Part shown: positions 18,272 through 26,484 of the stretch, one piece after another
Numbering within the stretch: position 1 is the first letter of the stretch
Layout: every line of letters begins with the position of its first letter
DNA from: Streptomyces cathayae
Lineage (GTDB): Bacteria > Actinomycetota > Actinomycetes > Streptomycetales > Streptomycetaceae
NCBI RefSeq assembly: GCF_029760955.1
Contig: NZ_CP121682.1
Span: 5,146,001 to 5,210,000 of the forward strand
DNA: 64,000 nucleotides
Direction: 5' to 3'
Notes under the pieces: generated by a model
Told to the model about the DNA's origin: nothing
Database searches by the model: none
Seen by the model: the letters and a program-made list of their open reading frames with translations, nothing else
Translations under genes and position numbers: made by a program

Positions 18272-18847
18272 GTGAATCTGACGGAGTGGGCCAGGGCGCA
18301 GGGTGTGCACCCGCAGACGGCGTACCGGTGGTTCCGTGAGGGGACGTTGCCGGTGCCTGCCCGGCGGGTGGGTCCGCGCACGATCCTGGTGAACATCGAC
18401 GCTGTTGCCGTGCCCGCGGCGGTGGGCGGGCTGGGTCTGTATGCCCGGGTGTCGTCGCATGAGCAGAAGGCGGATCTGGAGCGTCAGGTGGCTCGCCTGT
18501 CACGGTGGGCGGCGCAGGCCGGTCAGCGTGTGGTGCGGGTCGAGCCGGAGGTCGGTTCGGGGTTGACTGGCCGTCGGCCGGGGGCCGGGCGGCTGCTCGC
18601 CGACCCCGAGGTGGCCACGGTGGTGGTCGAGCACCGGGACCGGCTGGGCCGGATGAACACCGAACTCGTCGAGGCCGCCCTGTCCGCGACGGGCCGCCGT
18701 CTGGTCGTCCTGGACGACGGCGGGGCCGAGGACGACCTGGTGCGGGACATGACCGAGGCGCTGACGTGGTTCTGTGCCCGCCGGTACGGGCGCAGGTCGG
18801 CGAAGAGCCGTGCCCGCAAGGCGCTGGAGGCCGCCGGGCATGGCTGA
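18272..18847 (+). CDS. tnpA: IS607-family serine recombinase (transposase)
   Basis: This 191-residue protein has a MerR-like helix-turn-helix at residues 2-25 (LTEWARAQGVHPQTAYRWF), then a small serine-recombinase catalytic domain: YARVSSHEQKADLERQ with the nucleophilic Ser near residue 61, and VVEHRDRLGRMNTE carrying the conserved Arg residues. This DNA-binding-first order is specific to IS607 transposases. It starts at GTG 18272. Its last 8 nt overlap tnpB, so the two are co-translated. All catalytic motifs appear intact, so it may be active. Confidence 0.92.
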   Translation: MNLTEWARAQGVHPQTAYRWFREGTLPVPARRVGPRTILVNIDAVAVPAAVGGLGLYARVSSHEQKADLERQVARLSRWAAQAGQRVVRVEPEVGSGLTGRRPGAGRLLADPEVATVVVEHRDRLGRMNTELVEAALSATGRRLVVLDDGGAEDDLVRDMTEALTWFCARRYGRRSAKSRARKALEAAGHG

Positions 18848-20480
18848 GCCGAAGAAGAAGCCGCTCAGGGCCATCAAGGCGCCGTTCGTCGCCGACGGAC
18901 CCACCGGCGTCAGCATCCGCACCCGTCTCAAGGGCCTCACGCCCGGGGACGACAAGGTGTTGCGCCTGGTCGGCGCGCACCTGGGCTCGCTGGCCTCCGC
19001 TGATCTCAAGCGCAGGTGTGCTGACAGCCTGGAGCACTCCGCCGACACGTGGGTCGAGCGCAAGCGTGCCCTGACCGCCGATTCCTCGTCCCGTTGGGCC
19101 GGTTCGATCACCAAGGCGTCGCACGATCAGTGGGCGCTGTCCCGTCGTGCTCAGCTCGCGCACATCCAGGGGCTGGAAGCGGGCGTCGAGACGATTGCTC
19201 ACCGGCTGTCCCTGCCCGTGGGTGAGAGGGGATCCAAGCGGGCGCCGGGCGGCTACCGCACCCGGCGGGAGTGGTTCGCCAAGACCCGGCGCCTGCATGT
19301 GCTGGAGGACCGGCTGGAACGCGAGCGGTCCGATCGTGCGGCCGGTGTCGTGCACGTGGTGCGGGGCGGGAAGCGGCTGGCCCGCAACCGGCACCATCTG
19401 GAAGCCGCCCGGCTCACCGCCGGGCAGTGGCGGCAGCGCTGGGAGGCCGAACGCTGGTTCCTGCAGGCAGACGGGGAGTCGGGCAAGCCCTGCGGGAACG
19501 AGACCATCCGCGTCAGCCCCGACGGCGGGGCCGGCATCAAGCTCCCGGCCCCGCTGGCGCACCTGGCCAACGCGCCGCACGGCCGGTACGTCCTCACCGG
19601 CCGGATCGACTTCCGGCACCGGGGCCAGGAGTGGGCCGACCGCGTGTCCGCGAACCGGGCGGTGGCCTACCGCATCCACTACGACGTGGACCGTGACCGC
19701 TGGTGCCTCACGGCCTCCTGGACGATCCCCCCGGTCCAGACCGTTCCCCTGGTGCAGGCCCGCTCGGGTGGTCTGATCGGCGTGGACACCAACGCCGACC
19801 ACCTCGCCGCCTGGCGGCTGGACGAGCACGGCAACCCGATGGGTGAGCCCCGCCGCTTCCGCTACGACCTCGACGGCACCGCCCAGCACCGGGACGCCCA
19901 GGTGCGGCACGCCCTCACCCGACTGCTGCACTGGGCTCGACGCGAAGGCGTCGCCATCGCGGTCGAGGACCTGGACTTCGGCGCGGAGAAGACGCGAGAG
20001 AAGCACGGCCGCAAAAAGCGGTTCCGCAGGCTCATCAGCGGCATGCCCGTCGCCAGGCTGCGGGCACGGCTGGTGTCGATGGCGGCCGAACTCGGCATCG
20101 CCGTCGTCGTCGTCGACCCCGCCTACACCTCTCGCTGGGGAGCCGAGCACTGGCAGAAGCCCCTCACCTCGAAGAACCGCAGGACCACCCGTCACGACGC
20201 CGCCGGCGTCGCGATCGGAAGGCGCGCCCTCGGGCACCGTGTCCGGCGACGGACGGCACCGCCCCCACACGACCGGAGTGATCGTGTGGGGCATCGGACC
20301 GCCCAGGCCGGACACCGTGCCCGGGGGCGTGAGGGACCCCGCCCCCGCGTTCCCGGACCACGGACACGATCCGTGTCGCCGGACGCGGAGCGAACGCGGG
20401 CGACCAGGACACCCAACACCGTTCGGGAGGTCCGCAGTGAGCAGGAATGGGTCCAGGACTCACTCCTGCTCACTGACTAG
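18840..20480 (+). CDS. tnpB: TnpB-related RNA-guided nuclease of the IS607 element
   Basis: The product is 546 residues from ATG 18840 (MAEPKKKPLRAIKA). The split RuvC nuclease shows all three acidic positions: D in IGVDTNADHLAAW (about residue 319), E in AIAVEDLDFGAEK (about 380), and D in TRHDAAGVAIGRRA (about 456). The usual four-cysteine zinc ribbon between the second and third motifs is absent; the segment reads DPAYTSRWGAEHWQKPLTS. About 85 residues follow the last motif and are very basic and Arg/Pro-rich, coded by DNA full of hairpins. This tail may be translated omega-RNA sequence, although its last residues (WVQDSLLLTD) look protein-like. TnpB normally cuts donor sites to preserve the element. 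Confidence 0.88.
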   Translation: MAEPKKKPLRAIKAPFVADGPTGVSIRTRLKGLTPGDDKVLRLVGAHLGSLASADLKRRCADSLEHSADTWVERKRALTADSSSRWAGSITKASHDQWALSRRAQLAHIQGLEAGVETIAHRLSLPVGERGSKRAPGGYRTRREWFAKTRRLHVLEDRLERERSDRAAGVVHVVRGGKRLARNRHHLEAARLTAGQWRQRWEAERWFLQADGESGKPCGNETIRVSPDGGAGIKLPAPLAHLANAPHGRYVLTGRIDFRHRGQEWADRVSANRAVAYRIHYDVDRDRWCLTASWTIPPVQTVPLVQARSGGLIGVDTNADHLAAWRLDEHGNPMGEPRRFRYDLDGTAQHRDAQVRHALTRLLHWARREGVAIAVEDLDFGAEKTREKHGRKKRFRRLISGMPVARLRARLVSMAAELGIAVVVVDPAYTSRWGAEHWQKPLTSKNRRTTRHDAAGVAIGRRALGHRVRRRTAPPPHDRSDRVGHRTAQAGHRARGREGPRPRVPGPRTRSVSPDAERTRATRTPNTVREVRSEQEWVQDSLLLTD

Positions 20481-20510
20481 GAACGGTTCATCAGGTCGAG
20501 ATCTCAATGA
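20260..20510 (+). ncRNA. Candidate omega-RNA (reRNA) of TnpB
   Basis: TnpB guide RNAs come from the 3' end of tnpB and the right element end. Here CCCCACACGA/TCGTGTGGGG (20263-20272/20282-20291) and GTGAGCAGGA/TCCTGCTCAC (20437-20446/20464-20473) are perfect 10-bp hairpins, with GC-rich foldbacks between. The 3' limit, where the guide would start, cannot be fixed from one copy. Confidence 0.4.
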
Positions 20511-20568
20511 AACGCCCTTCGGCGGCGGGTCGGCCGGTGCGGCGGAGGCCGGCCGGGGCACCGTGTCC

Positions 20569-20808
20569 TCAGGCCTTGCCCGCCAGTTCGAAACCGGCCT
20601 CGTCGACGGCGGCGCGGACGGCCTCCTCGTCGAGCGGGGCCGCGGAGACGACGGTGACCACGCCGGTGGCGGCGACGGCCTTCACCGAGGAGACCCCGGG
20701 GATCCCGGAGAGCTCGCCGGAGACGGCGCCCTCGCAGTGGCCGCAGCTCATGCCGCTCACCTTGTAGACGGTGGTGACGGAACCCTGGGTGTCGGTCTGG
20801 GCGGTCAT
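20569..20808 (-). CDS. copZ: Copper chaperone, heavy-metal-associated domain
   Basis: This 79-residue protein is a single HMA (ferredoxin-like) domain with the metal site GMSCGHCEGAV near residue 20, a variant of GMTCxHC. It binds Cu(I) and normally hands it to a CopA P-type ATPase. The N-terminal MTAQTDTQGSVTT is unstructured. A CsoR operator lies 63 bp upstream of the start. No copA is adjacent; the downstream side is occupied by the IS607-type element. The assignment to copper rests on the CsoR box. Confidence 0.88.
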   Translation of the reverse strand: MTAQTDTQGSVTTVYKVSGMSCGHCEGAVSGELSGIPGVSSVKAVAATGVVTVVSAAPLDEEAVRAAVDEAGFELAGKA

Positions 20809-20870
20809 TGGTTACTCCCTCGTCGAGACGTACGGGGTTGAGGGGGCCCGCGGGGGCCACGCGTTCCAGA

Positions 20871-20890
20871 CTATACCCCTAGGGGGTATG
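20871..20890. promoter_or_regulatory. CsoR copper-repressor operator
   Basis: The sequence ATACCCCTAGGGGGTAT within 20871-20890 is a near-perfect palindrome and matches the known G-tract CsoR box. It lies in the promoter of the leftward copper chaperone gene, so that gene should be derepressed by Cu(I). Confidence 0.85.
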
Positions 20891-21069
20891 AATCCAGGAT
20901 CGTCGGGACTCTCCCGGATCAAGGAGCCGACCGCGACAGGACGGGGGTCCGCGGATAGCGTTCCGCCGCAAACGGTGATCGCCGGGAAGGGGCGGGGAGG
21001 CACCGGGGTGCGCGTACGGCACTCCGCGCCGGCCCCGCGCCACCGGCGCGGACGGAAGGCGGGCCGGTC

Positions 21070-22113
21070 ATGCGCGCGGTGGTGTTCGAGCGGTACGGGG
21101 AACCGGCCGAGGTGCGGGAGGTCGCGGACCCGGAACCCGCGGAGCACGGGGTCGTGGTGCGGGTCGAGGCCACCGGCCTGTGCCGCAGCGACTGGCACGG
21201 CTGGCAGGGCCACGACCCGGACATCACGCTGCCGCACGTGCCCGGCCACGAACTGGCCGGCGTCGTCGAGGCGGTCGGCGCGCGGGTCACCGGCCGGAGG
21301 GTCGGCGACCGGGTCACCGTCCCCTTCGTCTGCGCCTGCGGCAGCTGCCCGGCCTGCGCGGCCGGGGACCAGCAGGTGTGCGAGCGGCAGACCCAGCCCG
21401 GCTTCACCCACTGGGGCTCGTTCGCCCAGTACGTGGCCCTGGACCACGCCGACGTGAACCTGGTCGACGTCCCCGAGGGCATGTCCTTCGCGACGGCCGC
21501 CTCCCTGGGCTGCCGTTTCGCCACGGCCTACCGGGCGGTGGTGCAGCAGGGCCGGGTGGCGGCGGGGGAGTCCGTCGCGGTGCACGGCTGCGGCGGGGTG
21601 GGCCTGTCCGCCGTGATGATCGCGGCGGCCGCGGGCGCCCGGGTCGTCGCCGTCGACGTGTCCCCCCGGGCCCTGGACCTGGCCCGGAGGTTCGGCGCGG
21701 CCCAGTGCGTGGACGGATCCGGGACGCAGGACACCGCGGCCGCGGTCCGCGACCTCACCGGCGGGGGCGCCCACCTCTCCCTGGACGCCCTGGGCTCACC
21801 CGCCACCTGCGCCGCCTCCGTGAACGGCCTGCGCCGCCGGGGCCGACACGTCCAGGTCGGCCTGCTGCCCTCACCGACGGGCACGACCCCGGTGCCGATG
21901 GCCCGGGCCGTCGCCCTGGAGCTGGAACTCCTCGGCAGCCACGGCATGGCCGCACACGCCTACCCCCCGATGCTGGAGCTGGTCCGGGCGGGCGTCCTGC
22001 GCCCCGACCTGCTGGTGACACGCACCATCGGCCTGGACGCCGTCCCGTCGGCCCTGGCGGCGATGGGCACGGCACCGGGCGCGGGCGCGACGGTCATCGA
22101 GCCCTGGAGGTGA
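21070..22113 (+). CDS. Zinc-dependent alcohol dehydrogenase (MDR family)
   Basis: This 347-residue medium-chain dehydrogenase has catalytic zinc ligands in GLCRSDWHG (Cys) and PGHELAGVV (His-Glu), and a structural-zinc-type cluster CACGSCPACAAGDQQVC. The Rossmann motif is VHGCGGVGLSAVMIAAAAGA. The substrate is likely a small alcohol or aldehyde; nothing in the flanks narrows it. ATG 21070 follows GGAAGGCGGG. Monocistronic; the next gene is convergent. Confidence 0.9.
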   Translation: MRAVVFERYGEPAEVREVADPEPAEHGVVVRVEATGLCRSDWHGWQGHDPDITLPHVPGHELAGVVEAVGARVTGRRVGDRVTVPFVCACGSCPACAAGDQQVCERQTQPGFTHWGSFAQYVALDHADVNLVDVPEGMSFATAASLGCRFATAYRAVVQQGRVAAGESVAVHGCGGVGLSAVMIAAAAGARVVAVDVSPRALDLARRFGAAQCVDGSGTQDTAAAVRDLTGGGAHLSLDALGSPATCAASVNGLRRRGRHVQVGLLPSPTGTTPVPMARAVALELELLGSHGMAAHAYPPMLELVRAGVLRPDLLVTRTIGLDAVPSALAAMGTAPGAGATVIEPWR

Positions 22114-22165
22114 GCACCGCCCGCGTCCGCCCGGGGCCGGACGCGGGCGGTGCCGTACGGATCGG

Positions 22166-22363
22166 CTAGTCCCGGCGGCCCCGGTTGCCGGGCCGGGCCG
22201 CCACCCAGCGGCGCACCGTGTCCGCGTACCAGTACGGTTTGCCGCTCTCCACGTGGTCGGGCGGGGGCAGCAGACCGTGCTTGCGGTAGGAGCGTACGGT
22301 GTCCGGCTGCACCTTGATGTGCGCCGCGATGTCCTTGTACGACCACAGACGTCGGTCGGTCAT
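22166..22363 (-). CDS. Small MerR-like helix-turn-helix DNA-binding protein
   Basis: This 65-residue protein is a single winged helix: WSYKDIAAHIKVQPDTVRSY, then KHGLLPPPDHVESGKPYWYA. It resembles excisionase/AlpA-type and MerR N-terminal domains. It has no effector domain. Streptomyces carry several such BldC-like small proteins. There is no integrase nearby, so an excisionase role is unsupported. Confidence 0.7.
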   Translation of the reverse strand: MTDRRLWSYKDIAAHIKVQPDTVRSYRKHGLLPPPDHVESGKPYWYADTVRRWVAARPGNRGRRD

Positions 22364-22533
22364 GCGTCGTTCCTCCCCGCGAGCACCACGGAGGCGGCCA
22401 GGGGGCGGCCGTCAGGGGGAGCCGGGTGCTGCGCTGGCGATCACCCAGCGTTCTGCCCGGTCAACGACGCGTTACGGGACGGGTGGGCGGCTGTGTGCGG
22501 GACGTGACGGAAGAACCGCCTGTGCGGGACATC

Positions 22534-22715
22534 TGTGACAGGGGCGGGGTGTTTGTGACACAAGTGGCACAAAGGCCCTCGCCGGTCCGTCGGCGGGGCG
22601 GGTTGATCCGTCCGGGGTGTTCCGGACGAACCGGACGGGTCCGTGGAGGCCCCGTCGAGATCTGGTCCGTATGTCTGGACAAAACATTGACAGGGCTTCG
22701 CCGCACGACTAGAAA
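22534..22715 (+). promoter_or_regulatory. iolC promoter and upstream palindromes
   Basis: TTGACA (22687-22692), a 17-bp spacer and TAGAAA (22710-22715) form a near-consensus promoter for iolC, with a 5' leader of about 75 nt. Upstream are palindromes CTGTGACAG (22533-22541) and TTGTGACACAA (22553-22563), possible regulator sites. The rest of 22364-22797 shows no gene. Confidence 0.7.
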
Positions 22716-22797
22716 CCGGGGGAGAGCCGTACCAGGACGCCCCGGGAGCACCGGACACCGCGACACGGCGACACGGCACGAAGGGAACGCGATCGCG

Positions 22798-23748
22798 ATG
22801 GCGTACGACCTGATCACCATGGGCCGCATCGGAGTGGACCTCTACCCGCTCCAGACCGGTGTCCCGCTTCCGCAGGTCACCTCCTTCGGCAAGTTCCTCG
22901 GCGGCTCGGCGACGAACGTCGCGGTCGCCGCCGCCCGCCTCGGACGGCACACGGCGGTGATCAGCCGCACCGGCGACGACCCCTTCGGCACCTACCTCCA
23001 CCAGGAGCTGCGCGGCTTCGGCGTGGACGACCGCTGGGTCACCGCGGTCCCCGGGCTGCCCACCCCGGTCACCTTCTGCGAGGTGTTCCCGCCGGACGAC
23101 TTCCCGCTGTACTTCTACCGCCTGCCCAAGGCCCCCGACCTGGAGATCGACGCCCACGAACTCGACCTGGACGCCATCCGTGACGCGCGCGTCTTCTGGG
23201 TCACCGGCACCGGACTGAGCGAGGAGCCCAGCCGCACCGCGACCCTCGGCGCGCTCGCCCACCGGGCCAAGGCCGGCACCACCGTCTTCGACCTGGACTG
23301 GCGCCCGATGTTCTGGCCCGACCCCGACCAGGCCCGCCCCTTCTACCAGGAGGCCCTGCGCCACACCACCGTCGCCGTGGGCAACCTGGACGAGGTGGAG
23401 GTCGCCACCGGCGTCCGCGAACCCCACGCCGCCGCCCGCGCACTGCTGGCCGCCGGCGTCGAACTCGCCGTGGTCAAGCAGGGACCGAAGGGCGTCCTCG
23501 CGGTCAGCGCCACGGGCGAGAGCGCCGAGGTCCCGCCGCTCCCGGTGAACGTCCTCAACGGCCTCGGCGCCGGCGACGCCTTCGGCGGCTCCCTCTGCCA
23601 CGGCCTGCTCGCCGGCTGGAGCCTGGAGCGGACCATGAGATACGCCAACGCCGCCGGAGCCATCGTCGCCTCCCGGCTCGAGTGCTCCTCCGCGATGCCC
23701 ACCGAGGACGAGATCGAGGCGGCGGTCACCGCGGGGGCCGTGCGATGA
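22798..23748 (+). CDS. iolC: 5-dehydro-2-deoxygluconokinase (PfkB family)
   Basis: IolC phosphorylates 5-dehydro-2-deoxygluconate in myo-inositol breakdown. The 316-residue chain opens MAYDLITMGRIGVDLYPLQT, typical of IolC. It has the sugar-binding region FGKFLGGSATNVAVAAARLG and the catalytic LNGLGAGDAFGGSLCHGL. ATG 22798 follows AAGGGAACGCGATCGCG. Its TGA overlaps a following ATG (ATGA) that opens only an 18-codon frame. Next to mmsA, it supports an inositol/propionyl-CoA catabolic role. Confidence 0.9.
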   Translation: MAYDLITMGRIGVDLYPLQTGVPLPQVTSFGKFLGGSATNVAVAAARLGRHTAVISRTGDDPFGTYLHQELRGFGVDDRWVTAVPGLPTPVTFCEVFPPDDFPLYFYRLPKAPDLEIDAHELDLDAIRDARVFWVTGTGLSEEPSRTATLGALAHRAKAGTTVFDLDWRPMFWPDPDQARPFYQEALRHTTVAVGNLDEVEVATGVREPHAAARALLAAGVELAVVKQGPKGVLAVSATGESAEVPPLPVNVLNGLGAGDAFGGSLCHGLLAGWSLERTMRYANAAGAIVASRLECSSAMPTEDEIEAAVTAGAVR

Positions 23749-23801
23749 CCTACGTGCACTTCGGCCGGGCGCGTTCCGGCCGCACCCCGGGGCACCGCTG
23801 A
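23745..23801 (+). pseudogene. 18-codon coupled ORF, possible remnant of an iol gene
   Basis: ATG 23745 overlaps the iolC stop exactly as a coupled downstream gene would, but the frame stops after MTYVHFGRARSGRTPGHR. In other Streptomyces, as I recall, iolC is followed by a longer aldolase-like gene with a similar opening. This may be its truncated beginning; it could equally be chance. Confidence 0.3.
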
Positions 23802-24015
23802 CGGCCGGCCCCGGCACCGATCGCCTCCGGCGCGGGAGGCCGCTTTGCTTTGGCAGGAGCGAAGTGCGTGCGATGACTCCCCGCCCGCTACGGCCCCGCG
23901 CCGGAGGTCCCCGGCCCCGAACCCACCGGGGCTCACCCGTCCCCACCCACCCGGATTTCCCCCGCCCCACCCACCCCGATCTCCCCCGGCCCGAGTGTCC
24001 ACGGGGAGACCGGAA

Positions 24016-24036
24016 CGCCCGACAGTGTGTCGGGCG
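24016..24036. promoter_or_regulatory. Palindrome upstream of mmsA
   Basis: CGCCCGACA (24016-24024) and TGTCGGGCG (24028-24036) pair perfectly around GTG, 90 bp before mmsA. It may be an operator. The gap 23802-24125 also has a 23-bp imperfect direct repeat of a CCCACCC...CTCCCCCGGC type at 23943-23990 and no gene. Confidence 0.5.
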
Positions 24037-24125
24037 CGCCACGCGCCCGATGCTGATGGGATGAACCTGATGAATCCATGGCACGTGAAGAACCGACGCC
24101 GCCCTCTGTGAAGGAGTACTGGGTC

Positions 24126-25628
24126 ATGACGAAGATCGTCAACCACTGGATCGGCGGCAAGACCGCCGAAGGCACGTCGGGCACGTACGGGCCGGTGACC
24201 GACCCGGCGACCGGCGAGATCACCACGAAGGTCGCGTTCGCCTCCGTGGAGGAGGTGGACGCCGCGGTCGCCGCCGCCCAGGAGGCGTACCTGACCTGGG
24301 GGCGGTCCTCCCTGGCCAAGCGGACCTCCGTCCTCTTCGCCTTCCGGGCGCTGCTGGACGCGCACCGCGACGAGATCGCCGAACTGATCACCGCCGAGCA
24401 CGGCAAGGTGCACTCCGACGCGCTCGGCGAGGTCGCGCGCGGACTGGAGATCGTCGACCTGGCCTGCGGGATCAGCGTGCAGCTCAAGGGAGAGCTGTCC
24501 ACGGAGGTCGCCACCCGGGTCGACGTCGCCTCGATCCGCCAGCCGCTGGGCGTCGTGGCGGGCATCACCCCGTTCAACTTCCCGGCGATGGTGCCGCTGT
24601 GGATGTTCCCGCTGGCCATCGCCTGCGGCAACACCTTCGTGCTGAAGCCGTCCGAGAAGGACCCGTCGGCCGCCGTCCGCCTCGCCGAACTGCTCTCGGA
24701 GGCCGGGCTGCCGGACGGCGTCTTCAACGTCGTCCACGGCGACAAGCTCGCCGTCGACCGCCTCCTCGCCCACCCCGACGTCAAGGCCGTCTCCTTCGTC
24801 GGCTCCACCCCCATCGCCCGTTACATCCACACCACCGCCTCGGCGAACGGCAAGCGCGTCCAGGCCCTGGGCGGCGCCAAGAACCACATGCTGGTGCTGC
24901 CCGACGCCGACCTGGACGCGGCGGCCGACGCCGCCGTCTCCGCCGCCTACGGCTCGGCGGGGGAGCGCTGTATGGCGATCTCCGCGGTCGTCGCCGTCGG
25001 CGCGATCGGCGACACCCTGGTGGAGAAGATCCGCGAGCGCGCCGAGAAGATCAGGATCGGTCCCGGCAACGACCCGGCCTCCGAGATGGGCCCGCTGATC
25101 ACCAGGGCCCACCGCGACAAGGTCGCCTCCTACGTGGCGGACGCGGCGGGCGAGGGCGCCGAGGTCGTCCTGGACGGCACCGGCCACACCGTCGAGGGCC
25201 ACGAGGGCGGCCACTGGATCGGCATCTCCCTGCTGGACAAGGTGCCCACGTCCGCGAAGGCCTACCAGGACGAGATCTTCGGCCCGGTGCTGTGCGTGCT
25301 GCGCACCGAGACGTACGAGGAGGCCCTGGACCTCATCAACTCCTCGCCGTACGGCAACGGGACCGCGATCTTCACCCGGGACGGCGGCGCCGCCCGCCGC
25401 TTCCAGCTGGAGGTCGAGGCCGGCATGGTCGGCGTGAACGTCCCGATCCCGGTCCCCGTCGGCTACCACTCCTTCGGCGGCTGGAAGGACTCCCTCTTCG
25501 GCGACCACCACATCTACGGCAACGACGGCACGCACTTCTACACCCGCGGCAAGGTCGTCACCACCCGCTGGCCCGACCCCTCCGACGCCCCCACCGGCAT
25601 CGACCTGGGCTTCCCCCGCAACCACTGA
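24126..25628 (+). CDS. mmsA: CoA-acylating methylmalonate-semialdehyde dehydrogenase
   Basis: The enzyme converts malonate or methylmalonate semialdehyde to acetyl- or propionyl-CoA with NAD, ending the inositol and valine pathways. It has 500 residues. Motifs are GITPFNFPAMVPLWMFP (family-specific), the glycine loop FVGSTPIARYI, and the nucleophile Cys in SAGERCMAISAVV. GTPxPVG is conserved as PVPVGYHSFGGWKDSLFGD. ATG 24126 has AGGAG 9-13 nt upstream; an in-frame start at 24078 is not supported. Confidence 0.94.
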   Translation: MTKIVNHWIGGKTAEGTSGTYGPVTDPATGEITTKVAFASVEEVDAAVAAAQEAYLTWGRSSLAKRTSVLFAFRALLDAHRDEIAELITAEHGKVHSDALGEVARGLEIVDLACGISVQLKGELSTEVATRVDVASIRQPLGVVAGITPFNFPAMVPLWMFPLAIACGNTFVLKPSEKDPSAAVRLAELLSEAGLPDGVFNVVHGDKLAVDRLLAHPDVKAVSFVGSTPIARYIHTTASANGKRVQALGGAKNHMLVLPDADLDAAADAAVSAAYGSAGERCMAISAVVAVGAIGDTLVEKIRERAEKIRIGPGNDPASEMGPLITRAHRDKVASYVADAAGEGAEVVLDGTGHTVEGHEGGHWIGISLLDKVPTSAKAYQDEIFGPVLCVLRTETYEEALDLINSSPYGNGTAIFTRDGGAARRFQLEVEAGMVGVNVPIPVPVGYHSFGGWKDSLFGDHHIYGNDGTHFYTRGKVVTTRWPDPSDAPTGIDLGFPRNH

Positions 25629-25640
25629 CGGCGCGGACCG

Positions 25641-25919
25641 TCATCCCGGCCGGCCGGGACCGTGCTCACCCCCACGGTCCCGGCCGACCGGGCGCAGCCG
25701 CTCCGGGGGCACGGTCCACTCCCGGCCCCCGCCGACGGGACGCACGAACGCGGTCGGTCGCGGGCGCTGATCCCCTCGCCAGGGAGGCACGTACGCGGTG
25801 ACGTCCTGGAGGATCCCCACGCGCCCGGATTCCGGGTCCTCCACCAGGCTGCCGCGCGGGAGGCTTTCCGTTCCCCGAGGCGGTGCGAGCCAGTCCACGT
25901 CCGACTGCCGTCCGGTCAC
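25641..25919 (-). CDS. Small hypothetical protein in a three-gene unit
   Basis: This 92-residue product from GTG 25919 overlaps the upstream gene by 4 nt (GTGA). It contains RGSLVEDPESGRVGILQDV and TAFVRPVGGGREWTVPPERL, a beta-rich layout seen in small Streptomyces proteins encoded beside XRE/DUF397 pairs. No catalytic motif is evident. Confidence 0.6.
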   Translation of the reverse strand: MTGRQSDVDWLAPPRGTESLPRGSLVEDPESGRVGILQDVTAYVPPWRGDQRPRPTAFVRPVGGGREWTVPPERLRPVGRDRGGEHGPGRPG

Positions 25920-26125
25920 CGCAGGCCGTCCCGGTGGCTGCTCCAGTGGTTGAGCTCCCGGAGCCGCTCGCTCAGCGTTCGCCCGCCTCCCCGCGGCGCG
26001 GACTCCGGCGGCGGCTCGTCCCGGCCTTCCTCGGCCGCGCACACCAGGCCGTTCCTCAGGCAGACCAGTAACCGCAGCATCAGGCTCCGCTCGTCAGCCG
26101 TGAGCGGCTCCGTCCCCCCGCTCAC
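25916..26125 (-). CDS. Small hypothetical protein, middle gene of the unit
   Basis: The 69 residues begin MSGGTEPLTADERSLMLRLL and contain two cysteines (VCLRNGLVCAAEEG). It is helical and acidic with no recognised domain. It overlaps both neighbours by 4 nt (GTGA at each side), which is good evidence for a real, coupled gene. Confidence 0.6.
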   Translation of the reverse strand: MSGGTEPLTADERSLMLRLLVCLRNGLVCAAEEGRDEPPPESAPRGGGRTLSERLRELNHWSSHRDGLR

Positions 26126-26355
26126 AGTGCCGTTCCGGCTGCCCGTAGAACGGCCGCGAGCCTACGAGCGGTCTCCAGGTTGCAGCGCCCGAGGTCAATG
26201 AGCGGGACGGCATGGCATGCCGCGACCGTGGGAACGTCCAGTGCCAGTGAGGGCAGTGTGACCCCGACACCGGCCAGCGCCACCCCCAACTCCTCCCGCA
26301 CGGCCTCCGCCTGCTGAATTCCGTCCATCACCGCTTCGAGTTCCTTGTCCGTCAT
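26122..26355 (-). CDS. Small hypothetical protein, first gene of the unit
   Basis: The 77-residue product begins MTDKELEAVMDGIQQAEAVR. It is helical throughout, ending DLGRCNLETARRLAAVLRAA. It starts divergently from the XRE regulator 130 bp away, so that regulator may control it. No family is recognised. Confidence 0.6.
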   Translation of the reverse strand: MTDKELEAVMDGIQQAEAVREELGVALAGVGVTLPSLALDVPTVAACHAVPLIDLGRCNLETARRLAAVLRAAGTAL

Positions 26356-26484
26356 TTACCTGCTCCGGTCGTTCGTCACGTGTTGCACTCGAAGCATCAC
26401 GCTGAGCAGGTGACGCGGCCAGGGCCGACGCGTTGCCGCTCCGCGAGGCAGCGGACGCGGTACGAGGGGCAGGGGAGTTGGCCG

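Larger units (their letters stand above)
18240..20510 (+). mobile_element. IS607-type element (serine transposase tnpA + tnpB)
   Basis: The element is defined by two overlapping genes, an IS607 serine transposase and a TnpB. IS607 elements have no long terminal inverted repeats and make no target duplication, so the ends given here are approximate. The insertion lies between the citrate synthase terminator and the 3' end of a copper-chaperone gene. I see no second copy in the window. Confidence 0.8.

Noticed and set aside
22166..22363. Excisionase of an integrated element
   Set aside because: No integrase, attachment repeats or phage genes nearby; kept only as a small DNA-binding protein.
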